A stretch of DNA of 64,000 nucleotides, from contig NZ_BLXX01000001.1 of NCBI RefSeq assembly GCF_014193515.1, forward strand, positions 62,001 through 126,000, written 5' to 3'. Made by a program: the position numbers and the translations under genes. This document shows positions 37,895 through 45,087 of the stretch, piece by piece. This DNA comes from Geomonas silvestris (GTDB lineage Bacteria > Desulfobacterota > Desulfuromonadia > Geobacterales > Geobacteraceae). Below the pieces are notes generated by a model. That model was not told the DNA's origin. It searched no databases and was given only the letters and a program-made list of their open reading frames with translations. How positions within the stretch are numbered: position 1 is the first letter of the stretch; the number at the start of each line of letters is the position of its first letter.

Positions 37895-39433
37895 CTACAA
37901 CTTTCCTACCAGCTTCAGAAGGATGACTACCACGTCCCCGGTGTCCACCACCCCGTTGGGGCGGGACTGGCCGTCCACGTAGGGTGCCACGTCCAGCCGC
38001 GCCAACTGCTCGGGCGTGGGGGTGATACCCCGGAGGGCGATTTCCAGGGCAAGCTGGGCGTCGGCCAGGGTCAAGGGGACCTGGGACGGAGCGAGTATTT
38101 GGATCACGGTGGTCGCGGCGGAGCGGTTACCGGAGCGGTCGGTGGCGCGCACGGTGATCTGGTTATCACCCAGGGCGAGACCGGTGAGCTGCAGGCTCCA
38201 GGCATTTGCGCTCACCGTGGCGTTGAGCGGGGTCTGGGAGCCGACCTGCACCGTCACCGAGGCGACCTGGTCGTTATCCTGGACCGAACCGGAGAGGAGC
38301 TGGCTCGTGGCGGTGCTCGGGGTGGTGACCGGGTTGATGCTGAGCGTCGGCGGTGTCGCGTCGTTGAGCACCTGAACCACCCGCGGGACTGCGCTACCGA
38401 CGTTGCCGGCGGCGTCGTAGGCCTTGGCGCTCCAGCTGTAACTTCCGTTGGCGACCAGGCTGGTGTCCCAGGCGAAGCTGTAGGGGGCGGCGTACAGGGT
38501 GGCCTGCAAAAGCCCGTTCAGGTAGATCTCCACCCGGCTCACGCCGACGTTGTCGCTGGCCGCCAGGGTGACCGGGACGGTACCTCCAACGAGCTGCCCG
38601 GCGCCCGGGGCGGTGAAGGCGACGCTCGGAGCCACGGCATCGTTGAAGACGGTGACGGTTACCGAGGCGGCGTCGGCGACGTTGCCGGCGGCGTCGTAGG
38701 CCCGGGCGCTCAGGGTGTAGCTGCCGTTGGCAAGCGAAAGGGTATTCCAGGAAAAGAGGTACGGGGCACTGCTGTCGGTCCCCTGCAGGACGCTGTTCAC
38801 ATAGAACTCCACCTTGGTCACCCCCACGTTGTCGGTTGCGGAGGCGCTCACCGTGACGCTCCCCGTCAGGGTGGATCCGGCAGCCGGTGCCAGGAGCGAC
38901 ACCACCGGACGCTCGGTGTCGGGGATCGTCACCGGGTCGACCACGGAGACGGTGACCGATACCGGATCGGAGGTCAACTCGCCCCCGGCAGTGTCGGTTG
39001 CCTTTACAGCGACCAGGTATTCGCCGGGGGGGAGTTGGGTGGTGTTCCAGGACATGACGAAGGGAGCCGTGGTCGATTCGGCTGCCGCTGCGGCATTGAC
39101 CAGAAACTGCACCCGGGAGAGCTGAACGCCGTCGGGCACCAGCACCCGGATTGCGGCAAGCCCGCTTACCGGGGGCGCATCGTTTGCGCTGTTCACTGTG
39201 ACCGCGGGCGGGGCGGGATCGGCGTTGTCCACCACGCTGAAACTGATGCTCTCCAAACCGGTTGCACCATAGGAGGTGACGGCAAAGAAGTGGGAAGTGG
39301 CGGGGTCGAGCTGGGCCTGGGCGGCCGAGGAGGCTTCCGGGAGCAGCAGGCAGACGACCAGCGCCCAAAGGGCAGCGCTCAGCAAGGAGAGCCTTACGGG
39401 CCTGGTTGCGGCAATCGGTAGCGAGATCTTCAT
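37895..39433 (-). CDS. Exported Ig-like repeat protein with C-terminal dockerin-like motif
   Basis: ATG 39433, preceded by GAGGG, gives 512 residues; an upstream in-frame start would overlap the riboswitch terminator. A signal peptide (LSLLSAALWALVVCLLLPEA SSAAQ) leads to a shortened fibronectin-III-like piece (SHFFAVTSYGATGLES). Four Ig-like repeats of about 90 residues follow, each with DNVGV-type and AYDAAGN-type motifs. The last 60 residues (LTLADAQLALEIALRG, RLDVAPYVDGQSRPNGVVDT GDVVVILLKLVG) resemble dockerins with a D-x-DG-x-NGVVDTGD calcium-type loop. It is probably a secreted or surface protein. A GEMM-I riboswitch with terminator stands in its leader. Confidence 0.8.
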   Translation of the reverse strand: MKISLPIAATRPVRLSLLSAALWALVVCLLLPEASSAAQAQLDPATSHFFAVTSYGATGLESISFSVVDNADPAPPAVTVNSANDAPPVSGLAAIRVLVPDGVQLSRVQFLVNAAAAAESTTAPFVMSWNTTQLPPGEYLVAVKATDTAGGELTSDPVSVTVSVVDPVTIPDTERPVVSLLAPAAGSTLTGSVTVSASATDNVGVTKVEFYVNSVLQGTDSSAPYLFSWNTLSLANGSYTLSARAYDAAGNVADAASVTVTVFNDAVAPSVAFTAPGAGQLVGGTVPVTLAASDNVGVSRVEIYLNGLLQATLYAAPYSFAWDTSLVANGSYSWSAKAYDAAGNVGSAVPRVVQVLNDATPPTLSINPVTTPSTATSQLLSGSVQDNDQVASVTVQVGSQTPLNATVSANAWSLQLTGLALGDNQITVRATDRSGNRSAATTVIQILAPSQVPLTLADAQLALEIALRGITPTPEQLARLDVAPYVDGQSRPNGVVDTGDVVVILLKLVGKL

Positions 39434-39480
39434 GGTGCCCTCACGGTCGGTGCGCCTTCCGCTGTCGGCTTGCCAGAAAC

Positions 39481-39594
39481 AAAAAACAGCCGGACCGCAC
39501 ACCTCGTCTGGTAGTTCGGTATCCCGGCTGTCTCAGTAAGACCCAATAGGCTTTCCGCCCCATTCTCGCGAATGGTTTAGTATTGTCGTTTACC
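39481..39594 (-). promoter_or_regulatory. GEMM-I cyclic-dinucleotide riboswitch with overlapping terminator
   Basis: On minus, P1 GGTA (39594-39591) pairs with TACC (39513-39510). The core reads ACTAAACCATTC-GCGA-GAATGGGGCGGAAAGCC, with the AAACC joint, GNRA-capped P2 and the GGAAAGCC joint of GEMM-I. A P3 region and GATACCGA follow. The aptamer bases ACAGCCGG (39531-39524) can pair with CCGGCTGT (39493-39486), which is followed by a T-run. Ligand binding would free the transcript from termination, so an ON switch is likely. The J1/2 base aligned to Vc2 G20 appears to be A, as in cGAMP-type (GEMM-Ib) switches. It precedes the 39433 gene. Confidence 0.85.
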
Positions 39595-40041
39595 CTATTC
39601 AATTTTCGGATCCCGCCGCGGCGGGAGATACTCATCGTGTGACACCAGTTTCGCACAGGCGCCTGCAACATTATGTGTTTTAAATTACATTTCTCAGCGT
39701 TTCGTGGCACAGGTAGCCGTTTTGCCGGACATTTCCACGGCAAGCCCCGTCTCTGAAAGCGTCGTTTCCTTCGGTGCAGCTTCATGAACCAGTGCGACGC
39801 CAGCGCTACGCACTCTACTACAGAATGCTGACGTTTTCCAACCATTTAATGCCCAGGACCGGCGGGCGACCCGACCACCTGCCCGGGTCGCCCGGGAAAG
39901 TGTCGACACCTTTTACATTTAGCCATCGGATGGGAACGGTCTGCTTCGGGCAACTTCAGGAATTCTTTGCGAATGCCGACTTGGCACTCCTCTTGTCGAT
40001 TGAATTAGCTTTATCGAATTAACCAGCAGGAGGAACAAGCC
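39595..40041. other. Intergenic region with palindromes
   Basis: No gene is seen. It holds the 16-bp perfect palindrome TCCCGCCGCGGCGGGA (39611-39626) and an 11-bp perfect hairpin, CGGGCGACCCG/CGGGTCGCCCG (39863-39873 with 39884-39894). It also holds the -24/-12-like site at 39982-39996. The hairpin has no T-run. These may be regulator sites for the divergent surface-protein genes. Confidence 0.5.
39982..39996 (+). promoter_or_regulatory. Sigma-54-type (-24/-12) promoter candidate for the PEP-CTERM gene
   Basis: TTGGCAC-TCCTC-TTGT has the -24 GG and correct 5-base spacing; the -12 element has GT instead of GC. It lies 46 bases before ATG 40042, giving a leader of about 35 bases. PrsR, encoded in this locus, is a sigma-54 activator, which supports the call. 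Confidence 0.55.
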
Positions 40042-40335
40042 ATGTACCAGCCCTACGTGCTCAGCTTCGACCAGACCGGCAACACCAAGAGCGATATGGG
40101 GTGGATCACCAACAGCTTCGAGTTCATGGCGCAGTACGAGACCACCCGGATCATCTTCGACGACGTCACCAACATCCTCACCAATCTGCGCGAAGCCTGG
40201 GGGGCGGCACTCGACAACGTTACGGTGCAACGGGTACCCGAACCGGTCCCGGAACCCGCCACCTTCGCCCTTTTCGGCGCCGGGTTTCTGGGGCTGTTTT
40301 TCACGCGCCGGACGGAGCGCCGCCCCAAGCGGTGA
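40042..40335 (+). CDS. Truncated PEP-CTERM protein without signal peptide
   Basis: These 97 residues begin after AGGAGGAACAAGCC, a strong ribosome site. The C-terminus has VPEPVPEPATFALFGAGFLG, a hydrophobic helix and the basic tail TRRTERRPKR: the three-part PEP-CTERM sorting signal. The preceding 65 residues (YVLSFDQTGNTKSDMGWITN, SFEFMAQYETTRIIFD, GAALDNVTVQRV) look like the C-terminal half of a DUF642/choice-of-anchor-type domain. No signal peptide precedes it, and an in-frame TAG sits about ten codons upstream of the ATG. It is either a remnant of a larger exosortase substrate or a gene whose exported N-terminus has been lost. Confidence 0.75.
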   Translation: MYQPYVLSFDQTGNTKSDMGWITNSFEFMAQYETTRIIFDDVTNILTNLREAWGAALDNVTVQRVPEPVPEPATFALFGAGFLGLFFTRRTERRPKR

Positions 40336-40365
40336 GAACGCGCGGGGACGGAGAGCGCGCTTAAA

Positions 40366-40402
40366 ACAAAAAGGGCACGGAGTTGATCCGTGCCCTTTTT
40401 GC
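40366..40402 (-). terminator. Bidirectional terminator, 14-bp perfect stem
   Basis: AAAAAGGGCACGGA (40368-40381) pairs with TCCGTGCCCTTTTT (40387-40400) with a 5-base loop. It ends both the PEP-CTERM gene and the convergent 763-residue Ig-repeat gene. Confidence 0.92.
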
Positions 40403-40422
40403 GCCGTACGCTGGTGCTGGTG

Positions 40423-42714
40423 TTACTTGTAGAAGTTCACCGACTGCGACCGGGTGTTGCCGGCCGCGTCATAGGCCTTGACCGTTGCGGTGTGGCTCCC
40501 CGAGCTGACCGTCAAGGTGTAGGAGAGCGAGCCGGAGGCGACTTCAGTTTTCAGGACGCCGTCCAGGTAGAGCTGGAACCTGGTCACCCCGACGTTGTCG
40601 GTGGCCGACGCCTTGAAGTTCATGGAGTTGCTGCTGCGGGACAGGGACATCGACTTGATGGTAGGGAGCGTGGTGTCGATCAAGACCGAGGCCGACTTGG
40701 CGCCGGAGACGTTCCCCGTCGCATCCTTGGCCCAGGCGTAGGCGGTGCGCAGGCCGGTCCCCGCGAAGCTGAAGCTGGTCGGGGCGCTTGCTTTCCAACC
40801 GGTGGCAGCGGCGCTGGGGGCCGTGGCGCTTTCGGTGATCAGGTACCCGGTCACGCCCACGTTGTCGCTGGCAACCAGGCCCGAGACCGCGACCGTGGTA
40901 GAGTTCGCGTTGGCCGGCAGGGTGAAGCTTCCCACCGTGGGGGCCTGCAGGTCGTTGAAGACACTCACGGTGACCGGGGTCGAGCTGCCGACGTTGCCGG
41001 CTGCGTCGTAGGCCTTGGCGGTCAGGGTGTAGGAGCCGTTCACGGCAGTGAGGGTGTTCCAGGTGAAGCTGTAAGGACTAGCGGTCGCGGTACCTTGCAG
41101 GATGCCGTTGAGGTAGTACTCGACCTTGGTGACGCCCACGTTGTCGCTGGCCGAGACCTGGACCGTCGCGGCCTGACTCAGGGTGCTGCCGGCGCCTGGG
41201 GAGGCGATGGCCACCGTCGGGGCGGTCGTGTCGTTGAAGACGGTCACCGCAACAGCGGTGGACTGCCCGACGTTGCCGGCGGCGTCGTACGCCTTGGCGG
41301 TCAGGGTGTAGGAGCCGTTCGCGCTGACCAGGGAGTTCCAGGAGAAGGTATACGGAGCCGTGGTGGCACTTCCCTGCAAAATGCCGTTCAGGTAGTACTC
41401 AACCTTCGTTACTGCGACGTTGTCGCTCGCGGTGACCTGAACGGTTGCGGTCTGGCTGATGGTGCTGCCGGTGCTCGGCGAAGTAATGGAAACCGTGGGA
41501 GCGGTCGTGTCGTTGGATACGACCACGGTCACACCGGCGGACTGCCCAATATTGCCGGCGGCGTCATACGCCTTTGCGGTCAGGGTGTGGTTGCCATTCG
41601 CACTGGAAAGCGTGTTCCATGAGAAGTTGTAGGGAAGGCTGGTTGTGGTCGCCATAAGAGCGCCATCGAGGTAGTACTCGACCCTGGTCACGCCCACATC
41701 ATCACTGGCGGATATCAGGACCAGCGCGGTTTGGCTGAGGGTACTGCCGGTACTCGGGGCGACTATGGAGACCGTCGGAGCTGTGGTGTCGTTATAGACG
41801 GTTACCGTCAGGTTGGGGGACGACCCTACGTTGCCGGCCGCGTCATAGGCCTTGGCGCTCAGGGTGTGGGTACCGTTCGAGGCGGCAAGGGTATTCCAGG
41901 AGTAGCTCGCCGTGGACTGGTTGCCGGTAAGGAGCAGTACGCCATCCAGGTAGAGTTCAAGACGAGTGACGCCGCTTGCGTCTTGGGCGCTGGCACTGAC
42001 GTTTACCGTGCCGCTTACCGCAGAGCCTGAGGCAGGTGCGGAAAGCGCGACGGTCGGGGGGGTCACATCCCCGTTCACGGTCACCGAAAGGACGCCCGAA
42101 TCGCCCGCGTTGCCGGCCGCATCGTACGCCTTGGCACTAAGGGTGTAACTGCCGCTAGTCAACGACGTGGTGTCCCAGGCGTAGGTGAAAGGAACGCTGG
42201 AAACCTCGGCCACCTGGACGCCGTTCACAAAAAAATCGACACGGGTGACGCCTACGTTATCGGAAGCATTTGCCTGAACCGCTACGACGCCGTTGACCTT
42301 ACTGGCATTGGCCGGGGAGATGATGGAGACCACAGGCGGGATCGATTCCTTGATCTCGATTATGTTGGAGTAGACGCTCTCGGTCCCGGTGGAGTTGTAC
42401 GCGGTAACGGCAAAGTAGAAGTTCACGTTGGGGTCGAGACCGTCAACGGTAAAGGTAGTGACCTTGCCCACATCGATGGGAGCGCTTCCCTCTGTGGCAC
42501 CGGTACCGGCAAAGGGGAGGTTCTGCGAGTTGGCCTGGTAGTACACCTTGTAACCGGCGAGGTCCGCATCAGCACTTGGATCCCAGTCGAGCAGTACCGA
42601 GGAAGCCAGACCGGTTCCGGGAAAGACCAGCACGAGTGAGATCAGGCACCATAACGCAGCGATCACGGAAGCCCACTTGCGTGATACCGTGTTGGTCTCA
42701 GTTGTCTTGCACAT
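40423..42714 (-). CDS. Large exported protein: fibronectin-III plus seven Ig-like repeats
   Basis: This 763-residue protein starts after GGGAGG. A signal peptide (VIAALWCLISLVLVFPGTG LASS) precedes a fibronectin-III domain (about 38-122: LLDWDPSADADLAGYKVYYQ, FYFAVTAYNSTGTESVYSN). Seven Ig-like repeats follow from residue 125; the first six are exactly 93 residues, and the last is 81. Each of the first five has a DNVGVT-like motif, a Y-L-D/N-G motif and KAYDAAGN. It ends right after the last repeat, with no sorting or anchor signal. It is probably an extracellular adhesin or matrix protein. Its leader carries a GEMM-I aptamer and, further up, a -24/-12-like site. Confidence 0.85.
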   Translation of the reverse strand: MCKTTETNTVSRKWASVIAALWCLISLVLVFPGTGLASSVLLDWDPSADADLAGYKVYYQANSQNLPFAGTGATEGSAPIDVGKVTTFTVDGLDPNVNFYFAVTAYNSTGTESVYSNIIEIKESIPPVVSIISPANASKVNGVVAVQANASDNVGVTRVDFFVNGVQVAEVSSVPFTYAWDTTSLTSGSYTLSAKAYDAAGNAGDSGVLSVTVNGDVTPPTVALSAPASGSAVSGTVNVSASAQDASGVTRLELYLDGVLLLTGNQSTASYSWNTLAASNGTHTLSAKAYDAAGNVGSSPNLTVTVYNDTTAPTVSIVAPSTGSTLSQTALVLISASDDVGVTRVEYYLDGALMATTTSLPYNFSWNTLSSANGNHTLTAKAYDAAGNIGQSAGVTVVVSNDTTAPTVSITSPSTGSTISQTATVQVTASDNVAVTKVEYYLNGILQGSATTAPYTFSWNSLVSANGSYTLTAKAYDAAGNVGQSTAVAVTVFNDTTAPTVAIASPGAGSTLSQAATVQVSASDNVGVTKVEYYLNGILQGTATASPYSFTWNTLTAVNGSYTLTAKAYDAAGNVGSSTPVTVSVFNDLQAPTVGSFTLPANANSTTVAVSGLVASDNVGVTGYLITESATAPSAAATGWKASAPTSFSFAGTGLRTAYAWAKDATGNVSGAKSASVLIDTTLPTIKSMSLSRSSNSMNFKASATDNVGVTRFQLYLDGVLKTEVASGSLSYTLTVSSGSHTATVKAYDAAGNTRSQSVNFYK
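40948..42342 (-). repeat. Five tandem 279-bp repeats coding for Ig-like domains
   Basis: Residues 125-589 of the Ig-repeat protein are five consecutive units of exactly 93 codons. Units 3, 4 and 5 are most alike (TAPTVSI/TAPTVAI start, VEYYL, LTAKAYDAAGN). Divergent units 6 and 7 follow. Equal length and high likeness point to recent expansion by unequal recombination. Confidence 0.85.
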
Positions 42715-42757
42715 ATCGCCTCCCAGTTGCCAGTACGCGAGACTGCGCGTGCTGGCT

Positions 42758-42842
42758 GGTATTTCGGCGACCTGGCTGTCTCAGAGAGACCCTCTAGGCT
42801 TTCCGTCCCACCCTCGCGGATGGTTTAGTATTATCGTGTACC
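42758..42842 (-). promoter_or_regulatory. GEMM-I cyclic-dinucleotide riboswitch (second copy)
   Basis: On minus, GGTA (42842-42839) pairs with TACC (42761-42758). Between them are ATACTAAACCATCC-GCGA-GGGTGGGACGGAAAGCC, an uneven P3 ending GAGACAGCCAGG, and TCGCCGA. The bases are very close to the 39510-39594 copy, including A at the Vc2 G20 position in J1/2. No T-run follows. GGCGA in the ribosome-site region (GGGAGGCGAT before ATG 42714) could pair with TCGCC of the aptamer, so control of translation is possible. The aptamer ends 43 bases from the start codon. Confidence 0.82.
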
Positions 42843-43006
42843 TTATTCAGTTGTGGATGTTGCCCTGAACCAGCTCGGCAAGCGGACGCTAGTTTCAGGC
42901 GTGGACACATTGACACACTTTCGAAACGGCCATTGTATTTGGGATTACAAAAAACGGGATTTCCGGCTTCCGGAAGTAGCACCGGTCTTCCTGCTGAAGA
43001 AGGACG

Positions 43007-43025
43007 TTTGCAACCGCGGGGCCAA
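43007..43025 (-). promoter_or_regulatory. Sigma-54-type promoter candidate upstream of riboswitch 2
   Basis: On minus, TTGGCCC-CGCGG-TTGCA has GG at -24 and GC at -12 with correct spacing, and one mismatch to TGGCAC. It would start transcripts near 42997, reading through the aptamer at 42842-42758 into the Ig-repeat gene. Confidence 0.45.
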
Positions 43026-43220
43026 CCCATACCACGAAGTGGTTTAACACTAACCACCTGGAATCATTTATAAAGTTTAGGAACCTGGGTTTGCGATCCT
43101 GCCGAGGATGCTGCGCAGGAGCTGAACATCGGCGGCGAACATCCCACCTGGCGCGCTCCGACGCCATCCACCTTTTGAACAGCACCGTCCTGGGCTCCAC
43201 GGATGCCGATCGTTTGCAAC

Positions 43221-43264
43221 AAAAAAAGGGTCGCTTCCGGCCAGATTGGCACCTCGGCGACCCT
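43221..43264 (-). terminator. Terminator at the end of the exopolysaccharide operon
   Basis: AGGGTCGC (minus, 43264-43257) pairs with GCGACCCT (43234-43227) and a run of seven T follows (43227-43221). A smaller inner hairpin lies in the loop. It is about 100 bases beyond the stop at 43368. Confidence 0.75.
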
Positions 43265-43367
43265 GCTTGCTCTTTCAGTGTATCGATCCCATCTCGTCGA
43301 TGGATCAGCCCTCTACTGCAGTTTCCCAGATCCCTTCGCCCCACTCATGTTTGGTGGAGGTACCCCT

Positions 43368-44435
43368 TTAAGGCCAGACGAAACTCAGGTCCGCCACCAC
43401 GGGGCGGTGGTCCGAGGCGAGACTGGCACCTACCCAGCAGCTCAGGGCACGTACCTGCGGCCCCAAAAAAATGTGGTCGAGGCGAAGCCAGGAAAAGCTG
43501 TAGGGGCCCAGCCACTTTTCCACCAAGCTGTGACCGAAGGTAAACCCATAGCCGCAGCCAGACTCGGAGAAGGCATCGTGCACCCCCGCCTCTCGAAGCA
43601 TATCGGCGCTACTCGAGGCGTCGGGCACGTTGAGATCCCCGACCAGAACTGCGTTTCCCGGTTCTTTGCCCAGGTAATCCTTGAGCAGGAGGGCCTGTCC
43701 AAATCGCCCCCTCATGTCCCTTTCCATCCCCCTCATCGCCAAGGGGAGCCGCCGGGGATTTCTGGTCTTAAGCAGTGCTGCCAGCCGGGATCGGGGCGTT
43801 TGCAGGTGAACGTTGTAGAAAACCACGGGATGCCCCGCTACCTGGACCACGGTCCGGACGCAGGTGTGCATCGCATTATCAAACGGTATCGGCCGCACCT
43901 CGAGATCGCCCACCGGATATCTGCTGGCAACGACGTATTGCCCGAAGGAGCGGGCCTGCCACCCAAGGGTGTCGAAATGCCGTCCTAGCGGACCCTTCAG
44001 AATGCCACCCGCATCCTGGAAAAGCACCACGTCCGGGTTCTCCAACTTCAAGTGGTCCCGGATCTCCAAGGGAGCCAGTTTGTCATAGCCGCCATAATCG
44101 ATATTCCAGGTCAGCACACGGATCTTCTGGGTTCCCGGAACAGCTTGCCTTAGCGAGGTCTGCCAGTGCAACCCCATATAGGGAACCAGAACCCAGACCA
44201 CACAGAGAACCGGCAACACGGCCAGTAGCGGTTCTCTGTACAGAAGCAGGACCAACACGAGACCGGGCAGGCACCAAAAAAGCCTCGGTTGGTACAGGAC
44301 GAGAGCCCCGTACCAGGTCAGATCCAGTCCGGCCTTGTACTGCCAGGTAGTGAGACAGAGAAAGACAGCATAAAGGAGGCAGGTGGCAAAGGCTGGTTTT
44401 GTCATGATGGTAGAAGCGCGGACCACGGGGCTCAC
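43368..44435 (-). CDS. Endonuclease/exonuclease/phosphatase (EEP) fold membrane protein
   Basis: It starts at GTG 44435 in a GTGA overlap with the YdcF gene (355 residues); ATG 44405 is an alternative. About three N-terminal helices (residues 11-90) precede the EEP domain: IRVLTWNIDYGG (metal-binding Asn), VVLFQDAGG (Gln where Glu is usual), VVFYNVHLQTPRSRL, VLVGDLNVPDA and LASDHRPVVADL (terminal Asp-His). The layout resembles membrane-anchored EEP proteins of surface-polysaccharide loci. Replacement of the Glu (PDVVxxQE to FQD) is a deviation. It is the last gene of the right-hand operon; its substrate is unknown. Confidence 0.82.
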   Translation of the reverse strand: MSPVVRASTIMTKPAFATCLLYAVFLCLTTWQYKAGLDLTWYGALVLYQPRLFWCLPGLVLVLLLYREPLLAVLPVLCVVWVLVPYMGLHWQTSLRQAVPGTQKIRVLTWNIDYGGYDKLAPLEIRDHLKLENPDVVLFQDAGGILKGPLGRHFDTLGWQARSFGQYVVASRYPVGDLEVRPIPFDNAMHTCVRTVVQVAGHPVVFYNVHLQTPRSRLAALLKTRNPRRLPLAMRGMERDMRGRFGQALLLKDYLGKEPGNAVLVGDLNVPDASSSADMLREAGVHDAFSESGCGYGFTFGHSLVEKWLGPYSFSWLRLDHIFLGPQVRALSCWVGASLASDHRPVVADLSFVWP

Positions 44436-45082
44436 CAGCGTGACGGATCGGTACCCAGCCCATAGGCAAGCCAGTACCAGGTCATCTTCGGGAACTCGAC
44501 GAGGCGGAAGGGATAATCCTGAGGGGCGCTGGGAACGGGTGCAGAAACTATGTCGACGGGAAGGCCGCGAAATACCCTACGAAAGGTCCACTGCGCACGG
44601 AAAGCGTGATAATCGGAGGTTACCAGGAAGATGCGGGTGAACCCACGCGCCAGAACCACCTCTTTTACTGCCAACGCATCATAGAGGGTGCCGCTTTTTC
44701 GAAAGCGGCAGCGTATGATGGCATCTCGGGGCACTCCCCGTTTTTTAAGCTCGAGTTCGCCAGTTTCGACGGCAGAGAGGTTGCGCTGGTACTGCCTCGA
44801 CCACCCCTTGCGCCCCCCGTCGTCGGCGAGCACTACGAAGGGTGCCCTCCCCGCACGGTACAGTGCGGCGGCATGTGCGGTCCGCGCCCGCCAGCTTCCC
44901 CCCAGCACGACAATTGCGGCAGGCTCGGCTACACCTGCCGCAGCCAGCGCGAAACCGGCCGTGGCCGGGACCGCTGAAAGCGCGGTCAAAAGCACGATGC
45001 AGCCACCCCTAAGAAGCGGGCTGGTGCGTGACCAACGCACCAGCCTCACCCACCTGGCCAGGATACCCCGCAGGCTCTGCAA
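44432..45082 (-). CDS. YdcF/DUF218-family membrane protein
   Basis: This 216-residue protein has one N-terminal helix (GCIVLLTALSAVPATAGFAL) and a DUF218 domain: AIVVLGGSWRARTAHAAALY, VLADDGGRKGWSRQ, RCRFRKSGTLYDALAVKEVV, and FLVTSDYHAFRAQWTFRRVF. The last is the family's VTSxYHxxRA motif. YdcF-type proteins are thought to act in envelope or polysaccharide steps, perhaps as transferases. The SGTLYDA motif replaces the usual S-x-n-T-x-e-N. It is 5 bases downstream of the heparinase-like gene. Confidence 0.82.
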   Translation of the reverse strand: MQSLRGILARWVRLVRWSRTSPLLRGGCIVLLTALSAVPATAGFALAAAGVAEPAAIVVLGGSWRARTAHAAALYRAGRAPFVVLADDGGRKGWSRQYQRNLSAVETGELELKKRGVPRDAIIRCRFRKSGTLYDALAVKEVVLARGFTRIFLVTSDYHAFRAQWTFRRVFRGLPVDIVSAPVPSAPQDYPFRLVEFPKMTWYWLAYGLGTDPSRW

Positions 45083-45087
45083 GGACG

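Larger units (their letters stand above)
42843..43367. other. Intergenic region between EPS operon end and Ig-repeat gene
   Basis: No gene is convincing here. It contains the -24/-12-like site at 43007-43025, the terminator at 43221-43264 and a GEMM-like degenerate structure at about 43254-43330. Short frames on both strands have no family features. Confidence 0.5.

Noticed and set aside
40948..42342. CRISPR-like periodic repeats
   Set aside because: The 279-bp units are coding, in frame and without spacers; they are Ig-like domain repeats.
42895..43344. Minus-strand frame of 149 codons across the intergenic region before the Ig-repeat gene
   Set aside because: It runs through the terminator and GEMM-like structure and shows no family motif.
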